64,000 nt of DNA, taken from positions 1 through 64,000 of the forward strand of contig NCEE01000023.1 in NCBI GenBank assembly GCA_002280555.1, in the 5' to 3' direction. A program made the position numbers and the translations under genes. Below the pieces are notes generated by a model, which saw only the letters and a program-made list of their open reading frames with translations, searched no databases and had not been told where the DNA came from. The stretch comes from Sphingomonas sp. 32-62-10. Its GTDB lineage: Bacteria > Pseudomonadota > Alphaproteobacteria > Sphingomonadales > Sphingomonadaceae. Shown here piece by piece: positions 7,063-17,097 of this stretch (the first letter of the stretch is position 1; each line of letters opens with the position of its first letter).

Positions 7063-9174
7063 ATGCTCAAGAAAATCCTGGTCGCCAATCGTGGCGAAAT
7101 TGCCTGCCGCGTATTCCGTACCGCCAAGCGGATGGGCCTGCAGACTGTCGCTGTTTATTCCGATGCCGATGCGCGTTCCCCCCATGTGCTGATGGCTGAT
7201 GAGGCGGTTCGACTCGGGCCAGCGCCCGCCGCGGAGAGCTATCTGAAGGCGGATCTCATCCTCGCCGCTGCCAAGGCAACCGGCGCGGACTGTATCCATC
7301 CCGGCTACGGCTTCCTGTCGGAACGTGAGAGCTTTGCGAGGGCGTGTGCGGAAGCGGGGATCGCGTTCGTCGGCCCGCCGCCGGGCGCGATTGCGGCGAT
7401 GGGCGACAAGATCGAATCGAAGAAGCTCGCCAAGGCGGCAGGCGTCAACGTCGTCCCCGGCTTTCTGGGTGAGATTGCTGATACCGACGAAGCGGTGAAG
7501 ATCGCCAAGGACATCGGCTTCCCCGTCATGATGAAGGCGTCGGCGGGCGGCGGCGGCAAGGGGATGCGGCTGGCTTATTCCGAACAGGACGTGCGCGAGG
7601 GTTTCGAGGCGACCAAGCGCGAGGGGCTGGCGAGCTTCGGCGATGACCGCGTGTTCATCGAAAAATTCATCGAAAGCCCGCGCCACATCGAAATTCAGCT
7701 GCTTGGCGATCAGCACGGCAACATCCTTTACCTCAACGAGCGCGAGTGCAGCATTCAGCGCCGCCACCAGAAAGTGGTCGAGGAAGCGCCGTCGCCCTTT
7801 GTCACGCCGAAGATGCGCAAAAGCATGGGCGAGCAGGCCGTCGCGCTGGCCCGCGCGGTCGGCTATTACTCGGCGGGCACGGTCGAGCTGATCGTCTCGG
7901 GCGCCGATACCACGGGCGAAAGCTTTTACTTCCTCGAGATGAACACGCGGCTCCAGGTAGAGCATCCGGTTACCGAAGCGATCACCGGCATCGATCTGGT
8001 CGAAAAGATGATCCGCGTCGCGGCAGGTGAGAAGCTGCCGTTCACGCAAGCCGATATCGGCATCAATGGCTGGTCGATCGAGAACCGTGTCTATGCCGAG
8101 GACCCGTATCGCGGTTTCCTGCCCAGCACCGGACGGCTGGTGCGGTATAATCCACCTGAGAGTGAGGGGACTCCTTACGACTCCCTTACCCGTCATCCCC
8201 GCGAAGGCGGGGATCCAGCTTCTTCTTCTTCCGACGGCGACAGGCAGCTGGACCCCCGCCTTCGCGGGGGTGACGAGGAAGCAGAGGTAGGACAGCCCTA
8301 CACCCGCGTCGATGACGGTGTCCGCGAAGGTGGCGAGGTCAGCATTTTCTACGATCCGATGATCGCCAAACTGATCACCTGGGCGCCCACGCGGCTGGAA
8401 GCGATCGACACGCAGATCGCCGCCCTCGATGCGTTCGAGATCGAAGGGCCGGGGAATAACCTCGATTTCCTCTCCGCGCTGATGCAGCACTCGCGGTTTC
8501 GATCGGGCAACATCACGACGGGCTTCATCGCCGAGGAATATCCGCAAGGGTTTCACGGCGCGCCTGCCGGCCCCGATCTGCTCCGCTCGCTCGCCGCGAT
8601 CGCAGCGTTCGCCGCCACCGCCGAGGCGGATCGGGCGCGGCGCGCCGATGGCCAGCTCGGTGACCGGCTCCAGCCTCCCGCCGACTGGACGGTGCGGATC
8701 GGCGGCACTGATCACAATATCGAACTCGATGAAGACGAGATCACCGTCGACGGCACCCCGCTCGATCTGGCGATGGAATACACGCCCGGCGACCGCGTCG
8801 TGGAGGCCGAGATTGACGGCGAGCCGCTGATCGTCCGCATCGCCCGGACGCGCACCGGCTTCAAATTGACGACGCGCGGCGCGAGCCATGTCGCGCGCGT
8901 GCTGCCCGCCCATGTCGCGCCCTATGCGCGCCACCTGATCGAGAAAGTGCCGCCCGATCTGTCGCGCTTCCTCCTCTGCCCGATGCCGGGGCTGTTGATG
9001 CGGCTCGATGTTGCGGCAGGCGACAAGGTCGAGCTCGGCCAGCCGCTCGCAGTCGTTGAGGCGATGAAGATGGAAAACATCCTGCGCGCCGAAAAATCGG
9101 GCGTCGTGAAATCGGTAAGTGCGGCGCCGGGCGACAGCCTAGCGGTGGACGCGGTGATTCTGGAGATCGGGTAG
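7063..9174 (+). CDS. pccA: Propionyl-CoA carboxylase alpha subunit carrying a translated palindromic insertion
   Basis: Biotin carboxylase plus biotin carrier. The N-terminal carboxylase domain shows KKILVANRGEIACRV, ATP-grasp MMKASAGGGGKGMR, HIEIQLLGDQHGN and FLEMNTRLQVEHPVTE. The BT-type middle domain follows, then the biotinyl domain with AMKMEN (Lys near residue 669). The length, 703 residues, exceeds the usual ~670. Residues ~377-404 (RHPREGGDPA...LDPRLRGGDE) are a translated palindromic repeat at 8192-8274, placed just after the conserved STGRLVRY segment at the edge of the carboxylase domain. The frame is kept through it. ATG 7063 gives the standard MLKKILVANRGE start; a GTG one codon earlier is possible. 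Confidence 0.95.
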   Translation: MLKKILVANRGEIACRVFRTAKRMGLQTVAVYSDADARSPHVLMADEAVRLGPAPAAESYLKADLILAAAKATGADCIHPGYGFLSERESFARACAEAGIAFVGPPPGAIAAMGDKIESKKLAKAAGVNVVPGFLGEIADTDEAVKIAKDIGFPVMMKASAGGGGKGMRLAYSEQDVREGFEATKREGLASFGDDRVFIEKFIESPRHIEIQLLGDQHGNILYLNERECSIQRRHQKVVEEAPSPFVTPKMRKSMGEQAVALARAVGYYSAGTVELIVSGADTTGESFYFLEMNTRLQVEHPVTEAITGIDLVEKMIRVAAGEKLPFTQADIGINGWSIENRVYAEDPYRGFLPSTGRLVRYNPPESEGTPYDSLTRHPREGGDPASSSSDGDRQLDPRLRGGDEEAEVGQPYTRVDDGVREGGEVSIFYDPMIAKLITWAPTRLEAIDTQIAALDAFEIEGPGNNLDFLSALMQHSRFRSGNITTGFIAEEYPQGFHGAPAGPDLLRSLAAIAAFAATAEADRARRADGQLGDRLQPPADWTVRIGGTDHNIELDEDEITVDGTPLDLAMEYTPGDRVVEAEIDGEPLIVRIARTRTGFKLTTRGASHVARVLPAHVAPYARHLIEKVPPDLSRFLLCPMPGLLMRLDVAAGDKVELGQPLAVVEAMKMENILRAEKSGVVKSVSAAPGDSLAVDAVILEIG
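8192..8274. repeat. Palindromic repeat, family A, inside pccA
   Basis: GTCA...TGAC-bounded inverted repeat. The left arm is GTCATCCCCGCGAAGGCGGG and the right arm CCCCGCCTTCGCGGGGGTGA, with an internal AGCT-containing spacer. Each arm is itself a hairpin. It is open in the pccA frame and is translated. Related copies are at 24415-24496, 60397-60477 and 60609-60689, with shorter relatives at 41572-41600 and 44551-44607. Confidence 0.93.
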
Positions 9175-9219
9175 CAGCGATGCTCGCGGCACCGCTGCTA
9201 CGCTGTTTCGGCGGGACGC

Positions 9220-9729
9220 CTAGGACTTGGTGGGCGTTGCGTCATCGTCCTTGTCGTTAGACTCCGCTGCGACCATCACCTTCAGCTTCTTTTGCTTGGT
9301 CTGGAATTCGGTGATGTCCGACGGCGAAAGATTGGGGCGACCCACGAACATCCCCATTGTGATCTTGCACTTTACGAAATAGGTTTCGCCGGGTTCGATT
9401 TCGAGAGCAAGGCGATCGGTGGCCTCGCTCTTTACCCAATATTTGTGGACGCCTGGTTCGGTAATGTGAACGAAATAGCGATTGCCCGTGAGCTTCGACA
9501 GGTGCTTTTCATCGGCACCTTCGCCTTCGCGAACCATGCAGCCAACCAGGCCGCCGGCGCCGCCCGGACGATAAAAAATGATCTGGCCCTTATCGGCAGG
9601 GGCAGGATCAAACATATCGGCGATCTTGGTCGTTGGCGCTGGTGCCATTGACGGCGTCGATGCCGCTTGCTGACCCACAGCCGGGGTAGCGATCAGCAGG
9701 GCCACCGGGAATAGATTAATCAGCCTCAT
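9220..9729 (-). CDS. DUF2846-type secreted protein
   Basis: 169 residues with signal peptide INLFPVALLIATPAVGQQ. The mature part has the DUF2846 pattern: KGQIIFYRPGGAGGLVGC, a middle RYFVHITEPGVHKYW, then ALEIEPGETYFVKCKI. DUF2846 proteins are small periplasmic or lipid-anchored proteins of unknown function. The tail is charged and low in complexity (AAESNDKDDDATPTKS). The start overlaps the stop of the upstream minus-strand gene by 4 bp, so the two form an operon. Confidence 0.8.
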   Translation of the reverse strand: MRLINLFPVALLIATPAVGQQAASTPSMAPAPTTKIADMFDPAPADKGQIIFYRPGGAGGLVGCMVREGEGADEKHLSKLTGNRYFVHITEPGVHKYWVKSEATDRLALEIEPGETYFVKCKITMGMFVGRPNLSPSDITEFQTKQKKLKVMVAAESNDKDDDATPTKS

Positions 9730-10484
9730 TTGTTGCTCTCCTGTGGTGAAGACTTGGTTGTTGGCGCGGTTTCTGTCTGAGGTTGCGGTGTTGCGCCAGA
9801 CCGCAAGCTATCCGCCGCAGCTGCTCCTTTGAATTCCGCAAGCTGGGTGTCGACGGCAATCTTGGCGATGCCCGGCATGCCTGGCAGGACGCGTTTCTCG
9901 CCTCCAGTGACCACGAAAGCGAGCGGTGCGACTGCGGTACTGAGACCGAGCGCTAGTCCAGTATTGTCGTTGCCCTGGCCGCCGAGCCGAAAACCCCGGA
10001 GCGGGACTTGCTTGTCGCCAACCGTCAAGTAGCGGGCGACAAGCAGCAGTTCGCCCGCCTTGCCCATGGCGCGCGCCTTGGCCGCGTGGATGACCTCCCC
10101 GACACCCGCGGTGTCCTTCGGGATAACCAGCCGATCGCCGACATAGACCGGCGCGGTCACTCGGATCGGAAACCGATCGCTGATCTTTGTCGTCTTCGAA
10201 TCGAGCCCGGCCATGATCTCAAGTTGGACGACCGACCCGCCGGCGAGCATGCAGCACATCTCAGTCGGCCCGACAGCGGTCGACGGCAAAGTGGGGGCCG
10301 TGACCGTCGCTGTGGCAGCGGTACTTGGTAGAGCCCGCTCCGGTTCGGCTGGCGTTGATTGCTGTGCAACAACCGGTAGGGCAGCGCACAGCGAGAGTGC
10401 GCCGCAACAACCCGCCGACAATCGCCGCCAGGTCTGCAACCCGCCCGCCGCAAATCGACAGCGGGGTCTCAACCCTTTAAACAT
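9726..10484 (-). CDS. Exported protein of unknown function
   Basis: 252 residues from the ATG at 10484. That start gives a plausible signal peptide (basic MFKGLRPRCR region, hydrophobic GCCGALSLCAALPVVAQQ). A longer frame is open upstream but reads as non-coding. After a Pro/Thr-rich linker, the core has CCMLAGGSVVQLEIM, RVTAPVYVGDRLVIPKDT and a G-rich GKAGELLLVARYLTVGDKQVPLRGF, a beta-rich domain reminiscent of outer-membrane or secretion accessory proteins. I recognise no named family. It shares an operon with the DUF2846 gene and is divergent from the efflux operon. Confidence 0.65.
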   Translation of the reverse strand: MFKGLRPRCRFAAGGLQTWRRLSAGCCGALSLCAALPVVAQQSTPAEPERALPSTAATATVTAPTLPSTAVGPTEMCCMLAGGSVVQLEIMAGLDSKTTKISDRFPIRVTAPVYVGDRLVIPKDTAGVGEVIHAAKARAMGKAGELLLVARYLTVGDKQVPLRGFRLGGQGNDNTGLALGLSTAVAPLAFVVTGGEKRVLPGMPGIAKIAVDTQLAEFKGAAAADSLRSGATPQPQTETAPTTKSSPQESNK

Positions 10485-10631
10485 CCTCCCCAAACTCCCC
10501 TCGCGATGATTGTATCGAGATTCGATTGGGCAGGCAACCACTGCCCTCGGGTCGGCAGATCGCTGGGCGTTGGCAAACTTTGCGACAATATATCCGTGGA
10601 CGTTCGGACAACAGCGCGTCAGTAGAGCGTC

Positions 10632-12080
10632 ATGTGCCGACCCCAAGTCATTCTCATCCTTTCGGTCGGGCTCTCGCTCAGCGCCTGCGCGGTCGGGCCC
10701 GATTATGCCCCGCCGACGCCCGGCAAGCTGGCGGTGCCCGAGACCTATTCTACACCGGCCCCCCCCGGCGCGGTGGGTGATGGTCAACGCTGGTGGACCA
10801 GTTTCAACGATCCGCAGTTGACCGCGATCATCGATCTCGCGCTCAAGCAAAATCTCGACATCGAACAGGCGGTTGCCCGGTTGCGTCAGGCGCGTGAGGC
10901 GCTCGTCCAGTCGCGATCGAGCTTGTTCCCGACCGTCAGCGCGTCGGCAGGCTATTCGCGCAACATCAACGTGCGCGGGCGGAGTTTCGGCAACATCACC
11001 AATGCCGGTATCGTCAACGAGAATTACGCGATCAGCGCCGATGCGTCCTATCAGGTCGATCTGTTCGGCGGCGTGCGGCGCGGGGTAGAAGCATCACGCG
11101 GCTCGCTTGCCGCGACTGCGTTCACCCTCGCCAATGTCCAAAGCGCGATCGCGGCTGAGGTCGCGCGGAATTACATTATCGCGCGGTCAGCGCAGGCAAG
11201 TCTGGAGATTGCCCGGGGCAGCCTGACGATCCAGGACGATAATCTGGAAATCGCCGGTTTCCGCGTGCAGGCCGGGCTCGTGTCATCGCTCGATGCCGAG
11301 CAATCGCGATCACAGCGTGCGCAGACGGCGGCGCAGGTGCCGTCATTCGAGCAGAATTTTCAGCAGGCCGCCAACCGGCTCGGTGTGCTGACCGGGCAAG
11401 CGCCCGGCGCGTTGAAGGCTGATCTGGCGGCGACCAAACCGATTCCCAGCGGGCCAACCGCCGTACCGGTCGGGCTTCCCGCTGACATCATCCGCCTGCG
11501 CCCGGATGTCCGCGCAGCAGAGCGCAATCTCGCCGCCGCTACCGCGCAGATCGGCGTTGCCAAAGCCGCGCTGCTTCCGGGGCTCAGCCTGTCGACGAGC
11601 CTGAGCACCAATGCCGGGATGGTAAGCTCGCTGACTGATATCATCACCGGCCGGGTGTTCGCCAACCTCGCGCAGACGATTTTCGATGCTGGCCGCAACC
11701 GGTCAGTCGTCCGCAGCCGCCGCGCCGCCGCCGAAGAATCGTTCGCGGCGTACAAAAGCACCGTGCTGACCGCGCTCGAGGATGTGGAGAATGCGCTGAC
11801 GGCGCTTGCGACCGCCGAGGCGCGGCAGCGCGAATTCGCGGTGGCCCTCGATGCGTCGACCAATGCCGCGATCCTCGCTCGCAGCCAGTATCGCTCGGGG
11901 CTGACCGACATCACCACGCTCAACAACACCGAAAGCGCGCTGTTATCGGCGCAAAGCGGGCTGGTGACGGCGCGGGCCGATCAGGCCCAGGCATTGGTGC
12001 AGCTCTATCTCGCGCTTGGCGGCGGGTGGGACAGCACCAATCCGCCCATCATCCCCCCTCTTTCCGCGCCCGCAAAATAG
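10632..12080 (+). CDS. Outer-membrane efflux factor (NodT/OprM family lipoprotein)
   Basis: 482 residues. The lipobox LSACAVGPDY at the end of the signal peptide marks an outer-membrane lipoprotein. The body has the two structural repeats of TolC-like trimeric channels: WWTSFNDPQL near the start, NLDIEQAVARLRQAREAL, the DLFGGVRRGVEASRGSL turn, LPADIIRLRPDVRAAERNLAAATAQIGVAKAALLPGLSL, and a final QARALVQLY-like helix. It forms the outer channel for the MacAB-type pump encoded immediately downstream. Confidence 0.93.
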   Translation: MCRPQVILILSVGLSLSACAVGPDYAPPTPGKLAVPETYSTPAPPGAVGDGQRWWTSFNDPQLTAIIDLALKQNLDIEQAVARLRQAREALVQSRSSLFPTVSASAGYSRNINVRGRSFGNITNAGIVNENYAISADASYQVDLFGGVRRGVEASRGSLAATAFTLANVQSAIAAEVARNYIIARSAQASLEIARGSLTIQDDNLEIAGFRVQAGLVSSLDAEQSRSQRAQTAAQVPSFEQNFQQAANRLGVLTGQAPGALKADLAATKPIPSGPTAVPVGLPADIIRLRPDVRAAERNLAAATAQIGVAKAALLPGLSLSTSLSTNAGMVSSLTDIITGRVFANLAQTIFDAGRNRSVVRSRRAAAEESFAAYKSTVLTALEDVENALTALATAEARQREFAVALDASTNAAILARSQYRSGLTDITTLNNTESALLSAQSGLVTARADQAQALVQLYLALGGGWDSTNPPIIPPLSAPAK

Positions 12081-12094
12081 CCGCAGGAACCCTC

Positions 12095-13454
12095 ATGGCC
12101 GACGCAACCACAACTGATCTGAACGATTTTCTCGGCAAGCGTGAGGTGCCGGCCTGGCGGCGCATCGCCAAATGGGTGCTGATCGGCATTGGTGTGGTGC
12201 TGCTGATCCTGCTCGCGATGCGATTTTTCGCGCCCGCAGCCAAGCCTACCTATGCGACCGAAGTGGCGGAAAAGGGAGCGCTGGTCGTCTCGGTATCGGC
12301 CACCGGCAAGCTTGCGCCGACCAACCAAGTCGATGTTGGCTCCGAAGTATCGGGGCTGGTGTCGAAAGTGCTCGTCGATGTGAACGACCGGGTGAGCAAG
12401 GGGCAGCCGATCGCGATCATCGACCCGCAACGCTTTCAGGATTCGGTCAACCAGAGCAGCGCGCAGCTGAGCTCCAGCATCGCCTCGGTGTCGCAGGCGC
12501 AGGCAACACTGGCGCAATCGGGGGCGCAGCTGGCGCGGTTGCAGGAAGTCAGCCGCTTGTCGAACGGGCGCGTGCCGTCGAAGACCGAGATGGATCAAGC
12601 CGTTGCCGATCGCGCCCGCGCGGTTGCCAGCCTGCGGGTTGCCCAGGCCAATGTCGGCGCAGCGCGCGCGACGCTGTCGTCGAACCAGTATAACCTGGTC
12701 CGTGCCGTTATCCGCTCGCCGGTCAACGGCGTCATCCTCGCGCGTCAGGTGGAGCCGGGGCAGACCGTGGCGGCATCGTTCAACACGCCGACCTTGTTCG
12801 TGATCGCCGAGGACCTGACCCAGATGAAGCTCGAAGTCGCGATTGATGAGGCCGATGTCGGCGAGGTTCAGGCGGGGCAAAAAGCGGCGTTCACGGTAGA
12901 TGCCTTTCCCGGCGAAACCTTCCCGGCGACGATCACCCGGGTCGATCTCGGCTCCAACCTGTCGGCGCAATCGGCGACGACGACCACCACCACGACCAAC
13001 CAGGTCGTCAGCTACAGCGCGACGCTCGCGGTATCGAACCCGCAAATCCGTCTGCGGCCAGGGATGACGGCGACTGCAGACATCACCACGACCGAGAAGA
13101 ACGGCGTGCTGCTGATCCCCAATGCCGCGCTTCGCTTCAAGCCAACCGATGCAGCGGCCCAGGGCGGCGGTATCGCCAGCGCCTTTGGCCCGCCGCGCTT
13201 GCGCCGGGGTGGGGAACGGACGGCGACGATCGGCAAAGGATCGACGCAGACGGTCTCGGTCCTGCAGGCCGATGGCACGCTGAAACCCGTGTCGGTGATT
13301 ACCGGCGACACCAATGGATCGATGACGGAAATCACTGGCGGCCAGTTGAAGCCAGGCATGAAGGTCGTCACCGGCCAGCTTGCCACAGGTGCGACTGCGA
13401 CACCCGGTGCGGCGCGCAGCGGTGGTGGTGGTCGCCAGCGCAGCGGGGGCGGCG

Positions 13455-13465
<11 letters not shown>
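12095..13465 (+). CDS. macA: MacA-like periplasmic adaptor of an ABC efflux pump
   Basis: 456 residues from ATG 12095, preceded by CAGGAA. One N-terminal membrane anchor (WVLIGIGVVLLILLAMRFF), a biotinyl-lipoyl-like strand (VSATGKLAPTNQVDVGSEVSG), a coiled-coil hairpin (residues ~100-190), then VIRSPVNGVILARQVEPGQTV and the beta-barrel with LRPGMTATADI. The C-terminus is Gly/Arg-rich (GGGGRQRSGGGGGQ). It links the NodT-type channel upstream to the MacB transporter downstream. The macB ATPase frame begins inside its last codons. The substrate is unknown; MacAB relatives export macrolides, peptides and lipids. Confidence 0.92.
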
Positions 13466-14206
<741 letters not shown>

Positions 14207-14207
<1 letters not shown>

Positions 14208-15415
14208 TGTTCTTCACCACCATCCTGCTCGCGCTCCGCTCGATCTCGCGGCACAAATTGCGCTCGTTCCTGACGACGCTCGGGATCATCATCGGCGTGG
14301 CCGCGGTGGTGACGATGGTCACGCTCGGCAAGGCGACGACCGCGGCGGTGCAGGCGTCGATCGCGTCGCTTGGCACCAATATCCTTCAGGTCCGCCCCGG
14401 CCAGGGTTTCGGTCGCGGCGGCGGCGGCCCGCGCCCACCCGATTTCAAGCCCGGCGATGTCATCGCGATCCGCCAGCAGGTTGCGGGCGTAACGGCGGTG
14501 GCCGCACAGGCGCAATCAGCGGGCACCGCCATCTATGAAGGAGCAAACTGGTCGACGACGATCAATGGCACCGACAATGAGTATTTCCGCGTTCAGCCCT
14601 GGCCTTTGACATCGGGCCGTACCTTTACCCGTCAAGAAGAGCAGGCGGGAAAATCGGTGTGCCTATTGGGCAATACCGTGAAGAAGAACCTGTACCGGGA
14701 GGCCGATCCGATCGGCACGCGGATGCGTATCGCCGGGATCAGTTGCGACGTGATCGGCGTGCTGTCGGCGCGCGGGCAGGGCGGCTTCGGGGGCGATCAG
14801 GATGATGTGCTGCTGATGCCGCTCAAGACCGTGCAGCGCCGGCTGACGGGCAATCGCGACGTTCGCCTGATGCTGGTCGGCGTCGATCAGGCCTATTCGA
14901 CCACGCAGGTACAATCGACGCTTACCGATCTGCTCAAGGAGCGCCGCGGCATCGCGCCGGGCAAGGACGATGACTTCTTCGTTTTCGATACCAAACAGAT
15001 CAACGATACCGTCGCGACGACAACCGGATTGTTGACCGGCATCGTTACTGCGGTCGCCTCGATCAGCCTGATCGTCGGCGGAATCGGAATCATGAACATC
15101 ATGCTCGTTTCCGTTACCGAGCGGACGCGGGAAATCGGCATCCGGCTCGCGATCGGCGCGGTCGCGCGCGAAGTGCTGATGCAATTCCTGATCGAGGCGA
15201 TTGCGCTGTCGTGTCTTGGCGGGCTGATCGGGCTGGTCGTCGCGCAAGCGGTGATCGCGCTGCTGGTGCCAGTGCTCAAGGTCGCGTGGCTGTTCGATCT
15301 GCAGATCAACATCATCGCTTTTGCGATCTCGGCGCTGATCGGTGTGGTGTTCGGCTTCTTCCCCGCGCGCCGGGCGGCGTCCCTCAACCCGATCGACGCG
15401 CTGCGGCACGAATAG
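14207..15415 (+). CDS. MacB-type ABC transporter permease
   Basis: 402 residues. The N-terminal membrane helix lies in LRSFLTTLGIIIGVAAVVTMV. A periplasmic MacB_PCD domain follows (residues ~40-250). The C-terminal FtsX-like module has three helices: LLTGIVTAVASISLIVGGIGI, then FLIEAIALSCLGGLIGLVV, then IIAFAISALIGVVFGFFPA. The conserved ends are VTERTREIGIRLAIGA and ARRAASLNPIDALRHE. The start shares one base with the ATPase stop. Together with the adaptor and the NodT channel it forms a complete tripartite pump. Confidence 0.92.
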
Positions 15416-15439
15416 CGGAAGTGTTTGAGTCGATCAGTT

Positions 15440-16336
15440 TTACATGAACCCGTTCGTTTCGAGCGAAATCGAGAAACAGGCCATGGGCGCCACGCAGCGT
15501 GTCTCGACTTCGACCAAATCTTCGGGCAGGATATCGGCGATGCGGATGTCGGGCAGCGGCTTGATCGCTTCGTATAATGGCGCGAAATCAGTTTCGACCG
15601 TTACGCGCAGCAATTCGTCGAAGCTCGGGATGACGAAGTAATTTTGCTGGAAATCGTCGATCCGGTATTCGGTCCGCATCACGCGCTTGAGATCAAAGCC
15701 CAGCCGATTGGGGCTCGGGTCTTCGAGCGCGAAGTGGCTCTCAGCGGCGCTGGAGACGATGCCGGAGCCATAGATCCGCAAATCGCCATCTTCCTGGATC
15801 AGCCCGAATTCGACCGTGTACCAGTATAACCGGCTGAGATAATTCAACCCGCCCAGTTCAAGTGCGCGCTTGCCGCCTTCGCCATACGCCACGCAATAAT
15901 CGGCGAATACCGGATCGGCGAGCATCGGCACATGGCCAAACACGTCGTGGAACACATCGGGTTCCTGCAGATAATCGAGCTGGTCGGCGCGGCGGATGAA
16001 GTTTCCGGCCACAAATCGGCGATTCGCCATGTGATCGAAGAACACGTCATCGGGCACCAGCCCGTGCACAGCGACGACTTGCCACCCGGTAAGCTTCATC
16101 AGCCGTTCCGAAAGCTCCTCGAAATTGGGAATGCCCGATGTCGAGAGCTGCAGCGCGTCGAGCCCGCGTAGATACGCCTTCGATGCCCGCCCCGGCAGCA
16201 GCTTGGCCTGCCGCGCATAGAGTGTATCCCACACGGCATGTTCGGCGGCGGTAAAGCGGCCCCAGTCCTGTGGGATCGTCCAGTCGGCGGCCGCGCCTTC
16301 GGGCGGACTATCAAGGACATGGCTGTCATTTGTCAT
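15440..16336 (-). CDS. phhA: Phenylalanine 4-monooxygenase
   Basis: 298 residues, bacterial non-heme iron, pterin-dependent hydroxylase turning phenylalanine into tyrosine. The iron ligands are His130 and His135 (FHDVFGHVPML) and Glu176 (YWYTVEFGL). The substrate and pterin pocket includes SGIPNFEELSERL and VPDDVFFDHMANRRF. The last ~15 residues (CVAPMACFSISLETNGFM) do not look like the family tail and coincide with a palindromic repeat at 15449-15514, which appears to have replaced the native end and stop codon. It is transcribed divergently from the hydrolase gene at 16387. No pterin dehydratase gene (phhB) is adjacent. Confidence 0.94.
   Translation of the reverse strand: MTNDSHVLDSPPEGAAADWTIPQDWGRFTAAEHAVWDTLYARQAKLLPGRASKAYLRGLDALQLSTSGIPNFEELSERLMKLTGWQVVAVHGLVPDDVFFDHMANRRFVAGNFIRRADQLDYLQEPDVFHDVFGHVPMLADPVFADYCVAYGEGGKRALELGGLNYLSRLYWYTVEFGLIQEDGDLRIYGSGIVSSAAESHFALEDPSPNRLGFDLKRVMRTEYRIDDFQQNYFVIPSFDELLRVTVETDFAPLYEAIKPLPDIRIADILPEDLVEVETRCVAPMACFSISLETNGFM
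15449..15514. repeat. Palindromic repeat, family B, at the phhA 3' end
   Basis: The left arm is CCCGTTCGTTTCGAGCGAAA and the right arm CGTGTCTCGACTTCGACC, around a GGGCGCCACGCAG centre also seen in the copies at 2218 and 37175. The arms are partly decayed. It encodes the final codons and the stop of phhA on the minus strand. Confidence 0.75.
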
Positions 16337-16386
16337 CTCCGCCTCATATCATAATCTGGTAACGACAAGAAATAGAGTGCTGGGTA

Positions 16387-17097
16387 ATGGCTTACGGACC
16401 ACCTTCCCCCATCGTCATGGCCGCCGAATGGCCGCGCGCTGCCTGGGCGATCGGTACACTGGCGATGGCCGGCGATCGCTTGCGCACCGCCCCGCGTGGC
16501 GATGGGCGGCCGGTGCTCGTGCTACCGGGCCTCGTCAACAGCGATCGATCGAATTTTGTCATGCGCCGGTTTCTGACGCGGCTTGGCTACCGCGCTTATC
16601 CGTGGGAACTCGGCCGCAATCTGGGTCGTAGGGCGATCGGCACTGATGGGGCAAGGCTAATCGCGAGGATTGAGCGAATTCATGCCGAAAGCGGCGAGAA
16701 AGTGACGCTGATCGGGGTCAGCCTGGGCGGGATGATGGCGCGCTTTGCCGCTGGCCAGCGCCCCGATCTTGTCCGTGAAGTCATTACCGTCAGCTCGCCT
16801 TTTGCGGGGGAGCCGCGTGATACCAATGTCTGGCGCGCCTTCGAATGGTTCACCGGCGATCGGATCGACAGCGATGCGGTTCGGCAATGGGGTGCCGCCT
16901 GCGCTGCGCCGCTCAGCATGCCCTCTACCGCGATTTGGAGCCGGAGCGATGGCCTGGTGAACGGCCTTGCCTGTCGCGCACCTGGCCAGCCGCTCGCCCG
17001 CGAAATCGAGGTGCGGAGCAACCATGTCGGCGTCCAGTTGCGACCCGCGGTGTTGTTGGCGATCGCCGCCGTCCTGGCAGGTACGTCGACTGAATGA
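16387..17097 (+). CDS. Alpha/beta-hydrolase, lipase-like
   Basis: 236 residues. VLVLPGLVNSDRSNF provides the oxyanion strand, KVTLIGVSLGGMMARFAA the nucleophile elbow with Ser near residue 112, and the terminal VRSNHVGVQL a probable catalytic His. The lack of a clear signal peptide suggests a cytoplasmic or membrane-associated enzyme. It resembles PGAP1/triacylglycerol-lipase-like hydrolases, with no specific substrate readable. The stop overlaps the start of the DUF2459 gene (ATGA), so the two are co-translated. Confidence 0.82.
   Translation: MAYGPPSPIVMAAEWPRAAWAIGTLAMAGDRLRTAPRGDGRPVLVLPGLVNSDRSNFVMRRFLTRLGYRAYPWELGRNLGRRAIGTDGARLIARIERIHAESGEKVTLIGVSLGGMMARFAAGQRPDLVREVITVSSPFAGEPRDTNVWRAFEWFTGDRIDSDAVRQWGAACAAPLSMPSTAIWSRSDGLVNGLACRAPGQPLAREIEVRSNHVGVQLRPAVLLAIAAVLAGTSTE

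Noticed and set aside
7036..8934. About 630-codon minus-strand frame opposite pccA
   Set aside because: Antisense shadow of a conserved gene with low-complexity basic composition and no recognisable domain.
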